NCBI GenBank assembly: GCA_947372005.1
Contig: CANBRV010000046.1
Coordinates: 1 to 11,952 of the forward strand
Direction: 5' to 3'
Length of the DNA stretch: 11,952 nt
From: Comamonadaceae bacterium
GTDB lineage: Bacteria; Pseudomonadota; Gammaproteobacteria; Burkholderiales; Burkholderiaceae_C
The translations under genes were made by a program, and so were the position numbers. Shown in pieces: positions 1 through 6,704 of this stretch. The notes below the pieces were generated by a model. It did no database searches. It had not been told where the DNA came from and saw only the letters and a program-made list of their open reading frames with translations. Within the stretch, counting starts at the first letter, position 1. Each line of letters opens with the position of its first letter.

Positions 1-197
1 TGTTTTGGGGTGAGCAAGTACTTGCGCTTGACGCATCCAATCCGCAAGTCGCGGCGCGTTTGGCGCGTGCTCTAGAGCGCTGGAAGAAACTGGCTGAGCC
101 CTACAAGAGCGCTGCTCGCACCGCTATTGAACGCGTCGCTGCCAAAAGCTACCTCAGCCGCGATGTGCGTGAAGTGGTGACGCGGGCACTAGCCTGA
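1..197 (+). CDS. pepN: Aminopeptidase N, C-terminal fragment (5' end outside window)
   Basis: The gene runs in from the left edge. The first complete codon is at position 3 and the TGA stop is at 195-197, giving 64 visible residues. They begin FWGEQVLALDASNPQVAARL and end VREVVTRALA, which I recognise as the last helices of the C-terminal domain of bacterial PepN, a zinc metallopeptidase of family M1. PepN is a cytoplasmic broad-specificity aminopeptidase that trims N-terminal residues from peptides. The zinc-binding HExxH motif and the GAMEN motif lie far upstream and cannot be checked. The stop is one base from the end of the convergent regulator gene at 199. No hairpin with a T-run separates the two, so their transcripts probably run into each other. 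The family call is from recall of its C-terminus. Confidence 0.86.
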   Translation, partial: FWGEQVLALDASNPQVAARLARALERWKKLAEPYKSAARTAIERVAAKSYLSRDVREVVTRALA

Positions 198-198
198 C

Positions 199-912
199 CT
201 ATTTCAGCCGGTTGACATAGCGGCAGACATTGGCATCAAACCACGTGACAGAATACTCGCGAATCATGCTATCGCTGGCTCTCGATATACGCTCAACACG
301 CGGGCACAAATCGCCCGCTTTTGGCGCAAAGCCGCCGAGCGTCCACTCGGGCGCTACACCTAGACCGACACGGTCTTCGGCGCTAGCAATCCAAAAACCT
401 AGGCTCTCTTTGTAAAACAGATAGAGTGCAACGCCTAGGTCTTCTTGCTTAAGTTTTGGCTGCTGCGCAGCATCGAAATATATTTCCTCTAATGCGGCTG
501 GCGTACCGCTTAGCAAACGTAGTCTGCGCACGCGGTAGCACTTTTTTGAAAAAGAAGTTTGAAATGCTTCGGGCGTGTCGATTTTGTCAAACGAGGCAAC
601 AATGGCACTAGGCAGGCCACCGCCGCCCAGTAGCTCTAATTTAAAAAACTCATACACGCTTTTACTTAGCGGGGCGGTACTACTATTTTGTCGTACATAG
701 GTTCCAGAGCCCTGCCTGCGCTCCAGCATCCCGCGCGACTCTAATTCCGACAGGGCTTTACGCAGCGTTCCCACGGCAACACCTAGTTTGGCGGCCAGTT
801 CGGCTTCAGGTGGCAACCTATCCCCTGCGGCGTAAAGACCTGCGGTTATTTCGCGTGTGAGCAGTTCGCTAATTTGAATGTAAATTGGCAAGACGGTTGA
901 ATTATTTGACAT
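199..912 (-). CDS. GntR-family regulator with UTRA effector domain (HutC type)
   Basis: This 237-residue protein is a DNA-binding regulator. The winged helix-turn-helix spans about residues 8-75, with the GntR signatures DRLPPEAELAAKLGV (31-45), LRKALSELESRGMLERRQGS (50-69) and GTYV (70-73). The rest, about 85-235, fits a UTRA small-molecule-binding domain: RVRRLRLLSGTPAALEEIYF near 127-146 and a terminal REYSVTWFDANVCRYV strand. The length is normal for the HutC subfamily. The ATG at 910-912 gives a full N-terminus. The gene is divergent from the monooxygenase operon starting at 955 and shares a 42-base control region with it, so that operon is its most likely target along with its own gene. 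The effector is not predictable; HutC-type proteins bind varied sugars, amino-acid derivatives and organic acids. A TACAAT box lies just in front of the start codon. Confidence 0.93.
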   Translation of the reverse strand: MSNNSTVLPIYIQISELLTREITAGLYAAGDRLPPEAELAAKLGVAVGTLRKALSELESRGMLERRQGSGTYVRQNSSTAPLSKSVYEFFKLELLGGGGLPSAIVASFDKIDTPEAFQTSFSKKCYRVRRLRLLSGTPAALEEIYFDAAQQPKLKQEDLGVALYLFYKESLGFWIASAEDRVGLGVAPEWTLGGFAPKAGDLCPRVERISRASDSMIREYSVTWFDANVCRYVNRLK

Positions 913-954
913 GTAAGTATTGTAAAGTCATTTACTATTGATATACTTCATAGC
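913..954. promoter_or_regulatory. Divergent control region between regulator and monooxygenase operon
   Basis: These 42 bases must hold both promoters. For the plus-strand operon, an extended -10 box (TGA-TATACT) lies at 939-947, with a weak -35 match TTGTAA at 920-925 and a 16-base spacer. For the minus-strand regulator, TACAAT reads at 924-919 with no convincing -35. In both directions a start site 7-8 bases past the -10 box falls on or next to the ATG, leaving no room for a ribosome-binding site, and no AGGAGG-like motif is seen before either ATG. Positions are read directly; promoter activity is inferred. Confidence 0.6.
922..935. promoter_or_regulatory. Candidate GntR operator, GTAAA-N4-TTTAC
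   Basis: This is a perfect inverted repeat with 5-base arms (GTAAA 922-926, TTTAC 931-935) around GTCA. A second, wider pair, AAGTAT (915-920) and ATACTT (943-948), is also inverted but has a different centre. The inner repeat overlaps the regulator's -10 box and lies between the putative -35 and -10 elements of the operon, so a bound regulator dimer could block both promoters. GntR-family operators are usually short AT-rich palindromes of this kind. That this protein binds here is inferred from position only. Confidence 0.5.
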
Positions 955-2139
955 ATGAATACTTTATCGACCACTTTGAACGACTCCATCGTCCCCGTCA
1001 AGAGTCAAGATCTCGATGCCGCCGAGGTTTCGTGGTTTGCGCCGCTGTGCTCAGACGACTACCGCTACCTTGGCGTGCCCGATGGTGCCTTGCGCTCCAG
1101 TTTTGAAAACACCAGCCGTATCGCGCAAACGGCAGATCGTTTGGGCTTTAGGAATATGCTCTGCCCATCATCTTATCAAGTGGGGCAAGACACGCTCTCT
1201 TTTGTCGCTGCCATGGCGCCGCTTACCAAACAAATGAGCCTGCTTGCCGCCATTCGCATGGGCGAGATGCAACCCATCATGCTGGCGCGAACCGTTGCCA
1301 CACTCGACCATATGCTGAAAGGCCGCTTGACGCTGAACGTAATCTCTTCCGACTTTCCAGGCGAAGTCGCGAGCAACGAGTTGCGTTATCAACGCAGCAA
1401 AGAATTGGTAGAGATTTTGAAGCAAGCGTGGACACAAGACGAAATCAATTACGAGGGCAAGGTCTACAACTTCAAAGGTCTCAATACAGCGCCCGTCAAG
1501 CCTTATCAACAAAACGGCGGGCCACTGCTCTACTTTGGCGGCTACTCGCCTGATGCGGTCAATCTATGCGCCGAGCACTGCGATGTCTACCTGATGTGGC
1601 CTGAGGCCGAGGGACAACTCGCCGACCGCATGCGCGTGGTGAATGAGCGAGCGCAACACTACGGTCGCACAATCGACTACGGCCTGCGCATCCACATGAT
1701 CGTTCGTGATACCGAGGCCGAGGCACGCGAATACGCTGAAGATTTAGTCAGCCAACTCGACGATGAAATTGGTCGCCAAATCCGTGAACGAGCATTGGAC
1801 GCCAAAAATTTTGGCGTCTCGATTCAAGCCAAAAATCGCGAGCTAGCGGATGATGCGGGTTATATCGAGCCTCACATCTGGACTGGCATTGGCCGCGCCC
1901 GCTCGGGGTGTGGTGCCGCGCTAGTCGGCTCGGTCGATCAGGTCATGAGCAAGATTGAACGCTACAAAAAAATGGGCATCCGCGCCTTCATCTTTTCGGG
2001 CTATCCTCACCTGAATGAGTGTGAGCAATTCGGCACCAAAGTGCTGCCTCACTTGAAGACTTGCTCGCTACCAGAAGTCTATGGTCGCGTACCGCCAACC
2101 ACACCTGCCACGCCACTTGGAACTGGAATCAGAAAATAA
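955..2139 (+). CDS. SsuD-like LLM-class flavin-dependent monooxygenase
   Basis: This 394-residue protein belongs to the luciferase-like (bacterial luciferase / alkanesulfonate monooxygenase) TIM-barrel family, which uses externally supplied reduced flavin and O2. It aligns by eye with E. coli SsuD over most of its length. Shared blocks include IAQTADRLGF (56-65), PLLYFGGYSPD (190-200), LRIHMIVRDT (244-253), GIGRARSGCGAALVG (311-325) and FSGYPHL (347-353). Counterparts of SsuD active-site residues Trp196, Arg226, His228, Arg297 and Tyr331 appear to be W215, R245, H247, R316 and Y350. SsuD Cys54 is not matched; the region reads PSSYQVGQDT (71-80). The N-terminus is about 20 residues longer than SsuD, since the first barrel strand (VSWFAP) begins at residue 25. 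The ATG at 955 is the only ATG before that strand. The gene leads an operon with a reductase and a flavin reductase. Alkanesulfonate is one possible substrate, but no sulfonate transporter is adjacent. Confidence 0.88.
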   Translation: MNTLSTTLNDSIVPVKSQDLDAAEVSWFAPLCSDDYRYLGVPDGALRSSFENTSRIAQTADRLGFRNMLCPSSYQVGQDTLSFVAAMAPLTKQMSLLAAIRMGEMQPIMLARTVATLDHMLKGRLTLNVISSDFPGEVASNELRYQRSKELVEILKQAWTQDEINYEGKVYNFKGLNTAPVKPYQQNGGPLLYFGGYSPDAVNLCAEHCDVYLMWPEAEGQLADRMRVVNERAQHYGRTIDYGLRIHMIVRDTEAEAREYAEDLVSQLDDEIGRQIRERALDAKNFGVSIQAKNRELADDAGYIEPHIWTGIGRARSGCGAALVGSVDQVMSKIERYKKMGIRAFIFSGYPHLNECEQFGTKVLPHLKTCSLPEVYGRVPPTTPATPLGTGIRK

Positions 2140-2143
2140 CCCT

Positions 2144-3061
2144 ATGCAAAAAATTAAACTCGCGCCCCACCTTCCCGATTTCAGTCGCATCGTTTACGGC
2201 GCTTGGCGCATGAACGATGACGTGGACAACGCGCCTACGGATGCATTAGAAAAAATTCAAGCTGCGTTAGATGTGGGCATCACTACTTTCGACCATGCCG
2301 ATATTTACGGCGACTACTCGTGCGAGACATTATTTGGCGAGGCTTTGCGATTAGATGACTCAATAAAAAATCGTATTCAAATTGTGACGAAATGCGACAT
2401 CATGCTGATGAGTGAAAAATATCCATATCGGCATGTCAAGCACTACGACACCTCGCCCGCGCACATCAAAGCTAGCGTGGATGCATCATTGGCGCGCCTA
2501 GGCGTGGACGTGATTGATGTACTACTTATTCACCGCCCCGATCCGTTAATGGACGCAGCAGCTACTGGTGCATGTCTAGACGAGCTCGTCAAAATTGGAA
2601 AAATTCGCGCTGCAGGCACATCTAACTTCATGTCACACGACTGGAATTTGTTACAAGCCAATATGACAACGCCACTAGTTACCAATCAATTGGAAATTAG
2701 CTTGCTCGCTCGTGAGGCTTTAACAGACGGCACCTTGGCACAAGCGCAACAAGTCAAGGCGCCGCCGATGGCCTGGTCGCCGCTAGGCGGTGGTAATTTG
2801 TTTATTGATGGTGAAGATGATGGCGGCGGCTCAGCCTGGCGGCTGCGGCCTGCGCTCATGCGAATTGCTGAGAATTACGGTGTACGTACCGACGCGGTCG
2901 CTATTGCATGGCTTTTGGCGCATCCCGCCCAGATTTTGCCTGTGCTGGGCACTACGCAAATTCCGCGTATTGCAAAACTAGGCGATGCCTTTAAAGTCGA
3001 TATGACACGTGAGATGTGGTTTGAACTTTTAGAGTTGGCGCAAGGCCACGAGGTCGCTTAA
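2144..3061 (+). CDS. YdhF-like aldo/keto reductase
   Basis: This 305-residue NAD(P)H-dependent oxidoreductase of the aldo/keto reductase superfamily resembles E. coli YdhF throughout, for example FDHADIYGDYSCE, LIHRPDPLMDA, MAWSPLGGG and VLGTTQIPRI. The catalytic tetrad appears complete: D50 and Y55 (in FDHADIYG), K83 (VTKC) and H130 (LLIHRPD). I chose the ATG at 2144 over an in-frame ATG at 2081. The upstream choice would add 21 unrelated residues and overlap the monooxygenase gene, whereas MQKIKLAPHLPDFSRIVYG matches the family N-terminus. It starts 4 bases after the monooxygenase stop with only a weak ribosome-binding site, and its stop overlaps the next start by one base (TAATG). In this operon it may reduce a carbonyl product of the monooxygenase; that role is inferred. 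Confidence 0.9.
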   Translation: MQKIKLAPHLPDFSRIVYGAWRMNDDVDNAPTDALEKIQAALDVGITTFDHADIYGDYSCETLFGEALRLDDSIKNRIQIVTKCDIMLMSEKYPYRHVKHYDTSPAHIKASVDASLARLGVDVIDVLLIHRPDPLMDAAATGACLDELVKIGKIRAAGTSNFMSHDWNLLQANMTTPLVTNQLEISLLAREALTDGTLAQAQQVKAPPMAWSPLGGGNLFIDGEDDGGGSAWRLRPALMRIAENYGVRTDAVAIAWLLAHPAQILPVLGTTQIPRIAKLGDAFKVDMTREMWFELLELAQGHEVA

Positions 3062-3546
3062 TGATAAATCAGGTGCAAGATATCAAGCAAGCCATGGCTT
3101 GTTTTGGCACGGGTGTCACCGTCATAACAGCTACCCACGCTGGACAAGACTTTGGCATGACCTGTAACTCGTTTAACACCGTCTCGCTAGAGCCTGCGCT
3201 GGTTCTGTGGTCGCTGAGGCAAGGCTCTAGCAACCGTGCTCACTTTGAAGCTGCGGGCGGCTACACAGTCAATATATTGAGCCACACACAGCAACCGCTC
3301 GCGATGCGCTTTACCAAAGGCTCGCACGAGGAACGCTTCGCGGGATTAGAGTTAGTACGACTTCCCACGGGTCGCCCACAAATTGTGGGCAGCACCGCAT
3401 GGTTCGATTGCGAGCTAGAGCGCATCATTCCCGCAGGCGATCACGACATCATGCTGGGACGTGTTTTAAATTTTGGTGTGAATGCGGATGCGACTGCAGA
3501 GCCTCTAATTTATGCACGAAGGCAGTTTGGACGGTTGGGGGTTTAA
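3061..3546 (+). CDS. Flavin reductase-like protein, likely partner of the monooxygenase
   Basis: This 161-residue single-domain protein is of the flavin reductase-like family (the HpaC/RutF/NtaB split-barrel fold). It shows FGTGVTVITA (15-24), GMTCNSFNTVSLEPALVLWS (32-51), a serine/arginine flavin-phosphate-type segment GSSNRAHFEAAGGYTVNIL (55-73) and the family motif GDHDIMLGRV (126-135). Such enzymes reduce FMN or FAD with NAD(P)H and hand free reduced flavin to a two-component monooxygenase, and the SsuD-like protein at the head of the operon is the obvious recipient. The ATG overlaps the reductase stop (TAATG), and a GAGG at 3050-3053 sits 7 bases before it, so translation is probably coupled. 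The length is normal for the family. Whether it prefers FMN or FAD, NADH or NADPH, cannot be read from sequence. Confidence 0.92.
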   Translation: MINQVQDIKQAMACFGTGVTVITATHAGQDFGMTCNSFNTVSLEPALVLWSLRQGSSNRAHFEAAGGYTVNILSHTQQPLAMRFTKGSHEERFAGLELVRLPTGRPQIVGSTAWFDCELERIIPAGDHDIMLGRVLNFGVNADATAEPLIYARRQFGRLGV

Positions 3547-3564
3547 GCTCAGTTGCGCTTGAAC
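3541..3564. other. Hairpin across the convergent gene ends
   Basis: GTTTAAGC (3541-3548) and GCTTGAAC (3557-3564) form an 8-pair stem with one G-U wobble on the plus strand and an 8-base loop. It covers the stop codons of the flavin reductase and the convergent GH31 gene, which are only two bases apart. No T-run follows in either direction, so it is not a classical intrinsic terminator. It could stabilise 3' ends or be chance. Confidence 0.3.
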
Positions 3565-5648
3565 AGTGGCAACTTCGCCATTGGTGCATCCACCGTGTGA
3601 TATTGCCCCGCTGCAAATATCTCGCCGCTCTCAAAGTCTTGCCATGTTTGGCCTGTTGGCAATTTTGGCAAATACACGCGCCGTGTTCTTGCCCCCTCTT
3701 CAACCACAGGCGCGACCAAATATTGACTGCCCAGCATGAAGTCATCTGAATCTTTGAAGCACTCTTCGTCATCAGGAAAATCGTAGAACGTCGGGCGAAT
3801 GATCGGCTCGTGATTGCTGCTCGCTCGCTCAAAGCATTCCAGCAAATACGGCATCAGTTTGTACCGAAGCTCTATCGCCGCGATCACGTCTTTGGTGACT
3901 TCGGGGTGCATCCACGGTACATTGCTGAAATGCCCCCCATTAGCATCCTGCTTCCACGAGTTCATCACCATGCGTGGATTCAAACTACAAGCCTGCACCC
4001 AGCGCAAAAAGAGCTCAGGTTCGGGAATGCGTCCATAAAAGCCGCCTACATCGTGACCGATATTAAACATGCCAGAAATACTCATTTGCAGGCCCGTGCG
4101 GATATTCCATTTGAGTGTGCGCCAGCTGGTGGTATTGTCGCCTGACCAAGTTTGTGCGTAACGCTGAATACCAGGTGAGCCTGCACGAGAAACTGTATAA
4201 ATCGGCTCGGAAGCCATATCCTGTATGGCTTGCACGAGATACGATTTTTGCGCCTCATACGTTGCACGCGTCATGAGCATGGAATGCAGTGGCTTGGATC
4301 GGTGCATGGGAATGCTCTTTCCAAAGCCACCACTCACCGCATCATCATCCAAAATGGCGTACTCGTTGTTGTCGTTCCAACCCACATCGATGCCGTAATC
4401 GAGCACTTGCGCTTTCAAGTTCTTTTGCCACCACTCAATCGACGATTGGTTAGTGAAATCAAGGTGCGAACCCATGCCATCCCAATACGGCTCAACAATC
4501 GGTTCTCCCGTTTTAGCGTTGGTAATAAAACCGCCCGCAGCCCGCGTGGATTCATACGCAGGATGGTCATCTAACAAGCACGGTTTGATGTTGGCAACTA
4601 ACCGCATGCCGTTTGCGTTGAACTTTTTATTGAGCGTTTTGGGGTCAGGAAATTTTGCGGTGTTCCACGTAAACACATAGCGCTGTTTGCCGCGCGCGCC
4701 CACGCCCGTGGAGTAACCCGAGCCATAGTGGAAGGAACTGATTGGCACGCCGTGCGCTCGCACTTTGTCAATAAATTGATCAAGCTGGTGCTGTGCATCG
4801 GGCGCATCCGCCAAGCCCATCGCCGTCTGCGCAAACCCTACGCTCCACGCCGGCACACGTGCCGTGCCACCAATCAGACGCATCCACTGGGCAATGACTT
4901 CTGCTGGCGTGTCGCCCACCATTAGGTAGTAATCTAAGTCGCCATCGTCAATTTCCACGTAGCGATAAAAGCCGTGGTACATGTCGTGCTCGCAGCCAAA
5001 ATCGAACGTACAAGTGGCGAGCGTGTCGTAGTAAAGCCCCATCCACTGGCCGCTGGCGGTGCGAGAGAGCGTGAACGGCCAATGTTTGTAGAGCGGATCA
5101 CCATGCTCGGGGTCAAAGCCTATGGAGTCCATGCCACCTGTGCGAAGCCTACGTCCTGTCAAATCGAGAGGACCTGTTTTGTCGCCAAGGCCAAAGTGTT
5201 TTTCTAAAGCGAGATTGCCCGCGCCCACCTCGCGCTGCAAATAGTGACGCACGAGTCCCGAGCGTGCCTCAGTCATATAGCCGCTCGTCACGCGGTCAGC
5301 CGCAATTTGCCGTTGATCTCGTGCATCCGTCCAAGTCAATCTGAGTGGATTCGTTTGAATTGACACGCAAAGGCGCGAGGTACTTAGCGTTGCGTCGGTA
5401 GTAACCGCCTTCGGCAGGTCAAACCCAGCAACGCTGGCACGATCACGACCTTCCCACGGCACATCAGGTGTACCGTCTGGTGCTATCGCCCACGTGCGCG
5501 GCTCTTTAAAACCATCAGCGGGTTTGAGCGTGACGCGAGCTAGCGATTCGCCTAACAATTGAACCGTAAATTCATTACCATCTGCGAGCGGCACGGTGGC
5601 GGCAGCACCGCGCAAAACCATATTTGGCAAGGCTTGCAAAGCATTCAT
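3549..5648 (-). CDS. Cytoplasmic glycoside hydrolase family 31 (alpha-glycosidase)
   Basis: This 699-residue GH31 enzyme hydrolyses or transfers alpha-linked sugars with retention of configuration. An N-terminal beta-sandwich of mutarotase type covers roughly residues 1-250, the catalytic barrel about 260-600 and C-terminal beta domains the remainder. The nucleophile is probably D426 in GWNDNNE (423-429), a form of the GH31 W-x-D-x-N-E motif. The acid/base is probably D504 in WSGDNTTSW (501-509). GHDVGGF (531-537) is a third typical block. There is no signal peptide, so it should act in the cytoplasm on sugars brought in by the ABC transporter encoded just upstream. TAAGG lies 7 bases before the ATG, 12 bases after the ATPase gene. 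Alpha-glucosidase is the default guess; alpha-xylosidase, alpha-galactosaminidase or a transglucosidase acting on isomalto- or cyclic sugars cannot be excluded. Confidence 0.9.
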   Translation of the reverse strand: MNALQALPNMVLRGAAATVPLADGNEFTVQLLGESLARVTLKPADGFKEPRTWAIAPDGTPDVPWEGRDRASVAGFDLPKAVTTDATLSTSRLCVSIQTNPLRLTWTDARDQRQIAADRVTSGYMTEARSGLVRHYLQREVGAGNLALEKHFGLGDKTGPLDLTGRRLRTGGMDSIGFDPEHGDPLYKHWPFTLSRTASGQWMGLYYDTLATCTFDFGCEHDMYHGFYRYVEIDDGDLDYYLMVGDTPAEVIAQWMRLIGGTARVPAWSVGFAQTAMGLADAPDAQHQLDQFIDKVRAHGVPISSFHYGSGYSTGVGARGKQRYVFTWNTAKFPDPKTLNKKFNANGMRLVANIKPCLLDDHPAYESTRAAGGFITNAKTGEPIVEPYWDGMGSHLDFTNQSSIEWWQKNLKAQVLDYGIDVGWNDNNEYAILDDDAVSGGFGKSIPMHRSKPLHSMLMTRATYEAQKSYLVQAIQDMASEPIYTVSRAGSPGIQRYAQTWSGDNTTSWRTLKWNIRTGLQMSISGMFNIGHDVGGFYGRIPEPELFLRWVQACSLNPRMVMNSWKQDANGGHFSNVPWMHPEVTKDVIAAIELRYKLMPYLLECFERASSNHEPIIRPTFYDFPDDEECFKDSDDFMLGSQYLVAPVVEEGARTRRVYLPKLPTGQTWQDFESGEIFAAGQYHTVDAPMAKLPLFKRN

Positions 5649-5660
5649 CTAAAAACCTTA

Positions 5661-6704
5661 TTAAATTCGTTGCTCGTTCGCATTAAAACTATGCAGCTTA
5701 GACGCATCCATCACCAACGTCACTACATCGCCACGCGTCACAGGTACAGCGTGCTGCTGCATCACCTCGATCTTGGTTCCGTCTGCTAGCGTACCTTGCA
5801 GCAAACTGGTTGCACCCATGTATTCGGCCTGCGCAATTGTGAGCAGTAAGCCAACGCCTAGCTCAGCTGCTTCGCTTGCTGCCAAGACACGTAGGTGCTC
5901 GGGGCGAATACCGACGCTGGTTGCAGAGTTAGGCAACTGGGAGACCAATACTGGCATGGCTTGTAGAGCACTACGTGGGATAAAGTTCATTCGTGGCGAA
6001 CCAATAAATCCTGCTACAAATGTGTTGATGGGGCGCTCGTAGAGTTCTTTGGGCGTACCGATTTGTTCGATCTTGCCTGCGCGTAGTACGACGATTTTGT
6101 CGGCCAGCGTCATAGCTTCAACTTGGTCATGCGTCACGTAAATCATGGTGGAACCAAGGCGTGCGTGCAGGTCGCGCAACTCAGCTCGCATGGAGACACG
6201 CAGCTCGGCATCCAAGTTAGACAGTGGCTCATCAAACAAAAAGAGTTTGGGCTCGCGCACGATGGCGCGTCCAATCGCCACACGTTGTCGCTGCCCGCCC
6301 GAGAGCTGAGTGGGTTTGCGCTCTAGCAAGCTATCCAAGCGCAACAGCGCTGCGGCCTCAGTAACTTTTTTGCGCACCGCATCTTTTGCCATGCCCGCGT
6401 TCTCAAGCCCAAAGGCCATGTTGTCGTACACCGTCATGTGCGGATAGAGTGCATAACTTTGGAACACCATCGCGCAACCGCGCTGGGCGGCGGATATATC
6501 GTTGACCACAGCGTTATCAATTTTTATCTCGCCTGTGCTGGCGGTCTCTAAGCCAGCAATCATGCGCAATAACGTCGATTTACCGCAACCCGAAGGACCG
6601 ACAAACACAACGAACTGACCATGCGCCACATCAAGGTCAACGCCTTTAATGACATGCACATCACCAAAGGACTTGGTGAGAGACTTTAGTTGTAGCGTAC
6701 TCAT
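5661..6704 (-). CDS. MalK/UgpC-type sugar ABC transporter ATPase
   Basis: This 347-residue ATP-binding subunit energises carbohydrate import at the inner membrane. All nucleotide-binding motifs are intact: Walker A GPSGCGKST (36-44), Q-loop FQSYALYPHM (81-90), signature LSGGQRQ (134-140), Walker B LFLFDEP (154-160), D-loop SNLD (162-165) and switch His192 in YVTHDQVEAM. About residues 235-347 form the extra C-terminal OB-type regulatory domain of the MalK/UgpC/MsmK group, including VGIRPEHLRVL. The ATG directly follows the permease stop (TAAATG), with GGGAG at 6713-6717, 8 bases upstream. ATPases of this group can serve several sugar importers, which matters here because the local permease set is incomplete. 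Confidence 0.94.
   Translation of the reverse strand: MSTLQLKSLTKSFGDVHVIKGVDLDVAHGQFVVFVGPSGCGKSTLLRMIAGLETASTGEIKIDNAVVNDISAAQRGCAMVFQSYALYPHMTVYDNMAFGLENAGMAKDAVRKKVTEAAALLRLDSLLERKPTQLSGGQRQRVAIGRAIVREPKLFLFDEPLSNLDAELRVSMRAELRDLHARLGSTMIYVTHDQVEAMTLADKIVVLRAGKIEQIGTPKELYERPINTFVAGFIGSPRMNFIPRSALQAMPVLVSQLPNSATSVGIRPEHLRVLAASEAAELGVGLLLTIAQAEYMGATSLLQGTLADGTKIEVMQQHAVPVTRGDVVTLVMDASKLHSFNANEQRI

Noticed and set aside
2081..2143. Upstream in-frame start for the aldo/keto reductase (63 bases longer)
   Set aside because: It would overlap the monooxygenase gene and add 21 residues unlike the family. The ATG at 2144 matches the expected N-terminus.
3399..3832. Open frames on both strands bridging the flavin reductase and GH31 ends
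   Set aside because: Both real genes have full-length family matches ending at 3546 and 3549. The bridging frames have low-complexity Cys/His/Arg-rich products.
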